Assembly: GCF_007993735.1 (NCBI RefSeq)
Contig: NZ_CP042453.1
Coordinates: 2,046,001 to 2,110,000, forward strand
Reading direction: 5' to 3'
Length of the DNA stretch: 64,000 nt
DNA from: Arenimonas daejeonensis
Lineage (GTDB): Bacteria; Pseudomonadota; Gammaproteobacteria; Xanthomonadales; Xanthomonadaceae
A program made the translations under genes and the position numbers. The notes beneath the pieces are model-generated. The model was not told where the DNA came from and ran no database searches. It worked only from the letters and a program-made list of their open reading frames with translations. This document shows, one piece after another, positions 56,191 to 64,000 of this stretch. Positions within the stretch are counted from its first letter, which is position 1; every line of letters begins with the position of its first letter.

Positions 56191-57240
56191 GTGAACGTAC
56201 TGATCGTCGATGACCAGCCTTCGCAGCGGACCATGTTCCGTCACCTGCTGGAAGACATCAGCCCGGAAGTGAAGGTCACCGACTTCGGCGATCCGGTCGA
56301 GGCCCTGCTCTGGTCCCAGCGCAGCTCGCCGGACCTGCTGCTGCTCGACTACCGCATGCCCAAGCTCGACGGCCTGGAATTCGCCCGCCGGTTCCGCCGT
56401 CCACTGTCGCACCGCGACGTGCCCATCATCCTGATCACCGTGGTCGGCGACGAGCCGATCCGCAACGCCGCGCTCGAGGCCGGCGTCATCGATTTCCTGG
56501 TCAAGCCCGTTCGCCCGCGCGAGCTGCGCTCGCGCTGCCGCAACCTGCTGGCGCTGCGCCAGCAGCAGCAGAACCTCAAGTTCCGCGCCCACGAGCTCGA
56601 GCGCCAGCTGCTGGCGCGCATGCACGAACTGGACGAACGCGAGCGCGAGATCCTGCACCGCCTGGCCAAGGCCACCGCCTATCGCGACGGCGGCAGCGTC
56701 GCGCACTTCGAACGCATGGCGCGATATTCCGCCCTGATCGCCGAGGCCCTGGGCCTGCCCGAGGACGAGGTGAAGATGATCGAGCTGGCAGCACCGCTGC
56801 ACGACATCGGCAAGATCGGCATTTCCGACGCCATCCTGCTCAAGCCCGGCAAGCTGACCGACGAGGAATATGCCGGCGTGAAGCAGCACCCGCACCTGGG
56901 CTACGAAATCCTGCGCGACAGCAGCAGCAAGTTCGTGCAGGTCGGCGCCAGCATCGCGCTCAGCCACCACGAACGCTGGGACGGCAACGGTTATCCGGAC
57001 GGCATGGCGGGCGAGGATATCCCGCTGCCCGCGCGCATCGTCGGCGTCGTGGACGTGCTGGAGGCGCTCACCACCGTGCGCCCCTACAAGGAAGCCTGGA
57101 CCCTGGAGGCCGCGTTGGATTACCTGAAGTCACAGTCCGGCAGCCAGTTCGACCCGACGGTCGTGGATGCCGTGCTCAGCCGCCGCGAGCGCATCGAGGA
57201 AATCCATCGTTACCTCGGCCCCGGCGCGGCCAGCGCCTGA
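56191..57240 (+). CDS. rpfG: DSF-signalling response regulator, HD-GYP cyclic-di-GMP phosphodiesterase
   Basis: RpfG degrades cyclic di-GMP when phosphorylated by RpfC. The 349-residue protein has a receiver domain (1-120; acidic pocket D7-D8, phospho-acceptor D53 in LLDYRMP, K105), a linker helix (about 122-160) and an HD-GYP domain with HDIGKIGI (H204-D205) and [16 protein letters not shown] (GYP at 267-269). The GTG start has GGAG upstream. RpfC follows 31 bp later on the same strand. Confidence 0.96.
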   Translation: MNVLIVDDQPSQRTMFRHLLEDISPEVKVTDFGDPVEALLWSQRSSPDLLLLDYRMPKLDGLEFARRFRRPLSHRDVPIILITVVGDEPIRNAALEAGVIDFLVKPVRPRELRSRCRNLLALRQQQQNLKFRAHELERQLLARMHELDEREREILHRLAKATAYRDGGSVAHFERMARYSALIAEALGLPEDEVKMIELAAPLHDIGKIGISDAILLKPGKLTDEEYAGVKQHPHLGYEILRDSSSKFVQVGASIALSHHERWDGNGYPDGMAGEDIPLPARIVGVVDVLEALTTVRPYKEAWTLEAALDYLKSQSGSQFDPTVVDAVLSRRERIEEIHRYLGPGAASA

Positions 57241-57271
57241 TCGCAGCCTCCGGCTCGCGGCCGACCCGTCC

Positions 57272-59394
57272 ATGATCCGCGCCTTCGCCAACCGGCCCGA
57301 CAGCGAACACGGCCAGGCCCTGGTCCGGCTGGCCATTGCCGCGGTGCTGCTGATCTACCTTGCCGGCCTGGCCAGCAGCGGCGCCGCCGAGCGCGAAGTC
57401 CTGCTCAGTGTCTACATCCTGCTGGCCGAGACGGTGCTGGGCCTGGGCCTGGTGATCGCCATCATCATGAACCCCGGCGTGTCGCACACGCGGCGCGTGA
57501 TCGGCATGCTGGCCGACTACGGCACGCTGGCGGCGATGATGATCGTCAAGGGCGAGGTGCTGGCGCCGCTCTACGTCATCATCATGTGGGTCACGGTCGG
57601 CAACGGCCTGCGTTACGGCAGCCAGTACCTGTTCGCGGCGATCGGCCTGGCGCTGATGACCTTCCTGGCGGTCATCACCTATACGCCGTACTGGCAGCAG
57701 AATCCCTACATCGCCTGGGGCCTGATGGTGGGCCTGGTGGCAATCCCCGCCTATCTGATCAGCCTGCTGCGCGACCTGCGCCGCGCCGGCGAGGAAGCGC
57801 GGCGCGCCAACGCCGCCAAGAGCCGCTTCCTGGCCAACATGAGCCACGAATTCCGCTCGCCGCTCAACGGCATCATCGGCATGGCGGAGCTGCTCAGCAG
57901 TACGCGCCTGGCACCGGAGCAGCGGGAAGCGGCCGACGTGATCCAGACCTCGGCCCAGACCCTGCTGCTGCTGGTCGAGGACGTGCTCGACATCTCGGCG
58001 ATCGAGGCCGGCAAGCTCAAGCGCCAGGACGCCGACTTCTCGCTGCGCGACCAGGTCCGGCGCATCCGCACCATGCTGCAGCCGATGGCGGCCGGCAAAA
58101 GCCTGCAGTTCAACGTCGAGCTGGCCGAGCAAGTGCCTTCGCGCCTGCACGGCGACGCCGGCCACCTCAGCCAGGTCCTGCTCAACCTGCTGCACAACGC
58201 CATCAAGTTCACCGACTCGGGCAGCGTGCGCCTGGACGTGCTGGTGCGCGGGCGCGAGGAGGGCCGGGTGGCGCTGCGGTTCTCGGTGCGCGACACCGGC
58301 GTGGGCGTGCCGGCCGAGGACAAGGGGCGCATCTTCCAGGCCTTCGAGCAGGTGGACAGCGGGCCGACGCGGCGCTTCGGCGGCACGGGCCTGGGCACCA
58401 CGATCGCCAAGACCCTGACCGAACTGCTGGGCGGCACCATCGCGCTGGAGGACAACCCCGGCGGCGGCACCCATTTCTACGTTGACCTCGAATTCCCGGT
58501 CGTGGTCGAGCCGGAATCGGTCGCTGCCGATGCCAGCGGCAAGGTCATCGCTTTCGACGACCCGTTCGTGCGCCACCGTGCCCGCGTGCGCCCGCTGCGC
58601 ATCCTGGTCGCCGACGACCAGCCGGCGAACCGGCTGGTGTTGCAGCGCATCCTGGAACGCGCGGGCCACCAGACCGTGTTCGCGGAAGACGGCGAACAGG
58701 CGCTGCAGCGGCTGGAGGAAGAAACGGTGGATGCCGCCATCATCGACCTGCACATGCCGGTGATGGATGGCCTGGAAGTGATCAAGCAAGCGCGCGTGAT
58801 GCAGGCCGGCGGCGTGCGCACGCCGATCCTGGTGCTCAGCGCCGACGCCACGGTGGATGCGGTGCGTGATTCCGAGGCGGCCGGCGCCTTTGGCTTCCTG
58901 ACCAAGCCGGTGGTGGCCTCGCGCCTGCTGGAGTCGCTGGCCGAGATCGCCGGCGGCGCCGATGAGCCGCTGGCGGCCGCGCGCAAGGACCGCCTGGTGC
59001 CGACGCTGCGCACCGACGTACTGGAGGAACTGGCGGGCATGGGCCTGGGCAAGGACTTCCTGCACGACTTCGCCGAGCAGTGCCTGCGCGACGCCAGCCG
59101 CTGCCTGGCCGAGGCCGAGCGCGGGGCGTCCGCGTCGAAATGGGAGGCGGTGCGCGAGGCCGCGCATGCACTCAAGGGCGTGTCCGAGAACCCGGTGCGC
59201 AGGCGCTGATCGAGCGCAGCACCGAAATCATGCGCTCCAGCGACGCCGTCCTGGCGAAAGAATGGCGGCGTTACCTGGGCCTGCTGGGCACCCTGCTGGA
59301 GGCCACGGCGGAACAGGTGCGGCGCGAACTGGCGCGGATCTCCGTGCTGACGCAAGGGGAGGCTTCCCGCCCGCCGGACCACGAGTCCGGCTGA
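57272..59394 (+). CDS. rpfC: DSF hybrid sensor kinase RpfC, frameshift in the Hpt domain
   Basis: RpfC senses DSF and phosphorylates RpfG. It has an input region of five or so helices (about 17-165), a kinase domain with H192 in [11 protein letters not shown]-box [10 protein letters not shown] and [16 protein letters not shown], a receiver with D492 and K545, and an Hpt domain with H632 in AHALKG. A C missing at 59191-59193 breaks the Hpt after SEN; repair reads [17 protein letters not shown] and ends at 59394, about 707 residues. It faces rpfF convergently. Confidence 0.95.
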
Positions 59395-59406
59395 TCCGGG
59401 AGCCCA

Positions 59407-59436
59407 GGCGGCCGCCGCCCTTGCACGGCGGCCGCC
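59407..59436. terminator. Bidirectional hairpin between convergent rpfC and rpfF
   Basis: GGCGGCCGCC (59407-59416) pairs perfectly with GGCGGCCGCC at 59427-59436 across a 10-base loop. It sits between the two stops. The stem is very GC-rich but lacks a T-run. Confidence 0.6.
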
Positions 59437-59445
59437 CGGTCGAAC

Positions 59446-60336
59446 TCACACGACCTGGCGAAGCTCCGGCATCTCGACCGCGCGGCGCTTCTGCGCGCGC
59501 ACCAGGCGTTCCATCGTGCCCAGGCCGCGTTCGCTCAGGCGCATGGCGGCGTCCACCCAGGTGGTGGTCACGGCCATCAGCTCGTCCAGGCTGACCGGGT
59601 TGCAGGTGGCGCGCACGGTGTTCATCGAACGCAGGGCATTGCCCATGCGCTTGCGACGACGCACCAGCTCGCGGGCGGCCTGCAGGCCTTCACCGCGCGG
59701 CACCAGCAAGTCCACGACGCCCATGCGGTAGAGCTCTTCACTGGAATAGATGTTGCCGTCCAGCATCATGCGCTCGGCCTGCGCCGGGGTGACGCGGCGC
59801 GACAGGAAGGTGTAGGCGCCCATGCCGGGGAACAGGTCGAACAGGACTTCCGGGAAGCCCATGCCGGTGCCTTCCTCGGCGATGATGGTGTGGCAGCAGA
59901 GCGCGGCCTCGAAACCACCGCCCAGCGCCTCGCCCTGGACCACGGCGATGCTGTGCACGCGGTCGTCGGCCAGGCGCGCGAAGTGGAAGGCCACCGAGAC
60001 GCAGAGCTGGGCGTAGGCGAGCAGCCGCGCGCGGTCACCGGTGCGGATCAGGCGGCTGAAGAGCTCCAGGTCGCCACCCAGGTTGAACACATCGGACTGC
60101 GATGCCAGTACCAGATGGCGGATTTCACCGTTGTTCGCCGGCTCGTTGGCCATGCGCGCGGCGATCTGGCGCTGGCATTCCCGGAGTTCGACCAGCAGCG
60201 GTTCGGAGAAGCACGGGCGGTAGCCGGAACGCGGGCTGTGGTGCATGAAGCACCATTCGATGCCGGTTTCCAGCTCGGACTTGTGCTCAATGGTGTTGAA
60301 ACCTGCTTCGCGGTTGATGCTCTCGACAACGGACAT
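59446..60336 (-). CDS. rpfF: DSF synthase (enoyl-CoA hydratase/thioesterase)
   Basis: RpfF makes the diffusible signal factor, a cis-2-unsaturated fatty acid, from acyl-ACP. The 296-residue crotonase-fold protein has the oxyanion segment GEALGGGFEAALCC with E143 and AEEGTGMGFPEVLFD with E163, matching the two catalytic glutamates of Xanthomonas RpfF (141 and 161). Start ATG 60336 (MSVVESINREAG) has GGAG upstream; a longer frame to 60396 lacks family support. It lies downstream of rpfB on the same strand. Confidence 0.97.
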   Translation of the reverse strand: MSVVESINREAGFNTIEHKSELETGIEWCFMHHSPRSGYRPCFSEPLLVELRECQRQIAARMANEPANNGEIRHLVLASQSDVFNLGGDLELFSRLIRTGDRARLLAYAQLCVSVAFHFARLADDRVHSIAVVQGEALGGGFEAALCCHTIIAEEGTGMGFPEVLFDLFPGMGAYTFLSRRVTPAQAERMMLDGNIYSSEELYRMGVVDLLVPRGEGLQAARELVRRRKRMGNALRSMNTVRATCNPVSLDELMAVTTTWVDAAMRLSERGLGTMERLVRAQKRRAVEMPELRQVV

Positions 60337-60355
60337 GGCGGTTCTCCGGGCAAGG

Positions 60356-60374
60356 GTAGGGGTGTCGCCCCTAC
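60356..60374 (-). repeat. GTAG-type hairpin in the rpfF leader
   Basis: GTAGGGG (60356-60362) and CCCCTAC (60368-60374) form a perfect 7-bp stem ending in GTAG, like the SMAG/GTAG dispersed palindromes of Stenotrophomonas. It lies 20 bp before the rpfF start. A second imperfect C/G palindrome lies at 60450-60472. Confidence 0.55.
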
Positions 60375-60489
60375 ACGGTTGTCTGGAGAAAGGCAAGGGC
60401 GGCGGGCCGAGTGTACACCCGCCAGTCAGCTTGTCGCTGTGACCGGGTAGGCCCCTCCTTGAAGGGGTGGCCGGGCCGCAGAGCGCCGC

Positions 60490-62172
60490 TCAGGCGGCGG
60501 TCTTGGGGGCGTCGCGCAGCTCGCGGCGCAGGATCTTGCCGACGTTGGACTTGGGCAGCTCGGTCCGGAACTCGACCACCTTGGGGTGCTTGTACCCGGT
60601 CAGGTTCTCGCGGCAGAAGGCCTTGACCTGCTCGGCGGTAAGGCCCGGGTCCTTCTTGACGATGACTACCTTCACCGCCTCGCCCGACTTCTCGTCCGGC
60701 ACGCCCACGGCGGCCACTTCCAGCACGCCGGGCATCAGGGCGATCACGTCCTCGACTTCGTTCGGGTACACGTTGAAGCCCGAGACCAGGATCATGTCCT
60801 TCTTGCGGTCGACGATGTAGAAGAATCCCTTCTCGTCCATCTTGGCCATGTCGCCGGTGTGCAGCCAGCCGTCGGCGTCGATGACCTTCGCGGTCTCCTC
60901 CGGGCGCTGCCAGTAGCCGGCCATCACCTGCGGGCCGCGGATGCAGAGTTCGCCGACTTCGCCGACCGGCAACTGCTGGCCGGCATCGTCCTTGACGCAG
61001 GCGTCGGTGGACGGGATCGGCAGGCCGATCGAGCCGTTGTAGTCGGCCAGGTCCATCGGGTTCATGCAGGCGGCGGGCGAGGTTTCGGTCAGGCCGTAGG
61101 CCTCGACGAGGGTGATGCCGGTGACCTTTTTCCAGCGTTCGGCCACGGCGCGCTGCACGGCCATGCCGCCGCCCAGCGAGAGGTGCATGTGCGAGAAGTC
61201 GACCTCGCTGAAGCCCGGCGTGTTGAGCAGCCCGTTGAACAGCGTGTTGACGCCGGTGATGGCGGTGAACGGGATCTTCTTCAGTTCGGCGACGAAACCC
61301 TTCATGTCGCGCGGATTGGTGATCAGGTGGTTGAGGCCGCCGAACTTCATGAAGACCAGGCCGTTCGCCGTCAACGCGAAGATGTGGTACAGCGGCAGCG
61401 CGGTGATGATCACCTCATGCCCGGGCTTGGCGTTCGAGCCCAGCCAGACCGAGGACTGCTGCATGTTCGCCACCAGGTTGCGGTGGGTCAGCATGGCGCC
61501 CTTGGCGACACCGGTGGTGCCGCCCGTGTACTGCAGGAAGGCGATGTCGTGGCCGCGGATGTCGATGTCGGGCAGCGTGTGTTTCGCGCCGAGCTCGAGC
61601 GCCTGCATGAAGCGGTGCGCGCCGGGCAGGCTGTAGTCGGGCACCTGCTTCTTGACGTGGCGCAGCACGAAATTGATCAGCGCGCCCTTGGGGAAGCCGA
61701 GCATGTCGCCGACGCCGGTGACGATGACCTGCTTGACCGCCGTCTGCCCCACCACGTCGGCGACCACGTGGGCGAAGTTCTCGAGCACGACGATGGCGCT
61801 GGCGCCGGAGTCGGTGAGCTGGTGCTTGAGTTCGCGCGCCGTGTACATCGGGTTGGTGTTGACCACCGTCAGGCCGGCGCGCAGCACGCCGAAGATGGCG
61901 ATCGGGTACTGCAGCACGTTGGGCATCATCAGGGCGACGCGGTCGCCCTTCTTCAACTTGAGTTCGTGCAGCAGGTAATTAGCGAACCGGGTGCTGAGGC
62001 GGTCGATATCGGAATAGGTGAGCTGCTTGCCGAAGTTGGCGAAGGCCGGGCGGTCACCGAAGGTGGCGCAGGACTCGTTCAGGACCGAGACGATGGACGC
62101 ATACTTGTCCATGTCGATCTCCGACGGGATACCCTCCGGATAGTTGGCCAGCCAAGGACGCTCGGAACCCAT
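60490..62172 (-). CDS. rpfB: Long-chain fatty-acyl-CoA ligase RpfB (FadD-like)
   Basis: RpfB activates free fatty acids and, in Xanthomonas, takes part in DSF turnover. The 560-residue AMP-binding enzyme has the P-loop [46 protein letters not shown] and the C-terminal catalytic lysine in [19 protein letters not shown] 62172 ([19 protein letters not shown]) is the FadD-like start. It is divergent from a small lipoprotein gene and 153 bp upstream of rpfF. Confidence 0.95.
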   Translation of the reverse strand: MGSERPWLANYPEGIPSEIDMDKYASIVSVLNESCATFGDRPAFANFGKQLTYSDIDRLSTRFANYLLHELKLKKGDRVALMMPNVLQYPIAIFGVLRAGLTVVNTNPMYTARELKHQLTDSGASAIVVLENFAHVVADVVGQTAVKQVIVTGVGDMLGFPKGALINFVLRHVKKQVPDYSLPGAHRFMQALELGAKHTLPDIDIRGHDIAFLQYTGGTTGVAKGAMLTHRNLVANMQQSSVWLGSNAKPGHEVIITALPLYHIFALTANGLVFMKFGGLNHLITNPRDMKGFVAELKKIPFTAITGVNTLFNGLLNTPGFSEVDFSHMHLSLGGGMAVQRAVAERWKKVTGITLVEAYGLTETSPAACMNPMDLADYNGSIGLPIPSTDACVKDDAGQQLPVGEVGELCIRGPQVMAGYWQRPEETAKVIDADGWLHTGDMAKMDEKGFFYIVDRKKDMILVSGFNVYPNEVEDVIALMPGVLEVAAVGVPDEKSGEAVKVVIVKKDPGLTAEQVKAFCRENLTGYKHPKVVEFRTELPKSNVGKILRRELRDAPKTAA

Positions 62173-62223
62173 GCACTTCCCCCAAATTGCCTCTGTTTGC
62201 CGCCCGCAATCCCGGTGGCGCAT

Positions 62224-62724
62224 GTGCGCCGCGGATTGGAGTATTCACTCGATTGGAGCATACCCCCGGGGCCAGGCAAGGCGCGCAGCGTATGGAAACG
62301 CAGCGTCTTCACGTGGTGCCTGGCGGGCCTGCTGGCCCTGGCCGTGGGCTGTTCCCGCGAGCCGACGGAGCAGGCCTTGCGCGACACCATCGCCGGCATG
62401 CAGGCGGCTGCCGAGGCGCGCGATTCCGACACGCTCGTCGAGTCTTTTTCGGAAGATTTCATCGGCCCCGAGGGCATGGACCAGGACCAGTTCCGGCGAT
62501 ACCTGGCGGTGATCTGGCTGCGCAACCGCGAGGTCGGGGTGAACCTGGGGCCGCTCGAGGTCGAACTGATCGGTGAGCGCGCCACTGTGGAGTTCACGGC
62601 CGCCGCGACCGGCGGCGAGGGCTGGATGCCGGACCGTGCCCAGGTCTATCGCGTCAGCACCGGCTGGCGCATCGAGGACGGCGAGTGGCGGCTGATCTCG
62701 GCGCGTTGGGAGCCGATGCTGTAG
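62224..62724 (+). CDS. Small lipoprotein with SnoaL/NTF2-like domain, start uncertain
   Basis: The protein has a lipoprotein signal ([17 protein letters not shown], lipobox AVGC) followed by a roughly 120-residue alpha+beta cone ([31 protein letters not shown] to [20 protein letters not shown]) resembling NTF2-like domains. GTG 62224 is the only ordinary start in frame. If one G near 62293 is an error, ATG would give the neater [13 protein letters not shown] start. It lies between rpfB and acnA, and its function is unknown. Confidence 0.65.
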   Translation: MRRGLEYSLDWSIPPGPGKARSVWKRSVFTWCLAGLLALAVGCSREPTEQALRDTIAGMQAAAEARDSDTLVESFSEDFIGPEGMDQDQFRRYLAVIWLRNREVGVNLGPLEVELIGERATVEFTAAATGGEGWMPDRAQVYRVSTGWRIEDGEWRLISARWEPML

Positions 62725-62743
62725 CGCCAATCCGAGGGCCATG

Positions 62744-62766
62744 AAAAAGGGCGGCCGAAGCCGCCC
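62744..62766 (-). terminator. Rho-independent terminator of acnA
   Basis: On the minus strand GGGCGGC, TTCG loop, GCCGCCC is followed by TTTTT (62748-62744). It lies about 35 bp after the acnA stop. Confidence 0.85.
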
Positions 62767-62800
62767 CATTCCTTGATGCGGGCGCCGGGGCGCCCCGTGC

Positions 62801-64000
<1,200 letters not shown>

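Overview
The window is high-GC chromosomal DNA from a gammaproteobacterium of the Xanthomonadales (Lysobacteraceae/Xanthomonadaceae). Three gene orders typical of that group support this: recN/fur/bamE/ratB/ratA/smpB/ssrA; hrcA-grpE-dnaK-dnaJ followed by dapB-carA-carB-greA; and the rpf cluster rpfE-recJ-prfB-lysS-rpfG-rpfC facing rpfF-rpfB-aconitase. No phage, IS, CRISPR array or tRNA was recognised.

Layout. 0-11.3 kb is a divergent polyamine block: puuB (cut by the window edge) and a gamma-glutamylpolyamine synthetase leftward; puuD, a second synthetase, a putrescine-type aminotransferase, a PotFGHI-type ABC importer and a semialdehyde dehydrogenase rightward. 11.4-14.6 kb holds a small coiled-coil protein, msrB and a large AsmA-like protein. 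14.7-27.5 kb is the least ordinary part: an XRE-cupin regulator, two S12 serine hydrolases, a dipeptide-epimerase-like enolase, a POT peptide transporter, a Tat-exported M19 dipeptidase, a TonB-dependent receptor, a DUF1611 (DgcN-like) protein and a YkvI-like permease. Two of its genes share a near-identical promoter element. I read it as a candidate uptake and salvage system for peptides containing D-amino acids. 27.5-37 kb carries tmRNA/smpB, ratA/ratB, bamE, fur, recN and the heat-shock genes with two clear sigma-32 promoters. 37-53.3 kb carries an M48 protease/SH3/CHASE2-cyclase operon, dapB, carAB, an S9 peptidase, greA, rpfE, recJ and three unknowns. 53.4-64 kb has prfB, lysS and the DSF quorum-sensing genes rpfG, rpfC, rpfF and rpfB, and ends inside acnA.

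Sequence quality. At about two dozen places a conserved gene, often an essential one, is broken by a single-base indel, mostly a base missing from a short homopolymer. This looks like uncorrected sequencing or assembly error, so I annotate these genes as whole CDS across the break and name the site. One such site lies in the prfB recoding signal and appears to hide the normal programmed frameshift. Another makes an unknown gene look fused to carB.
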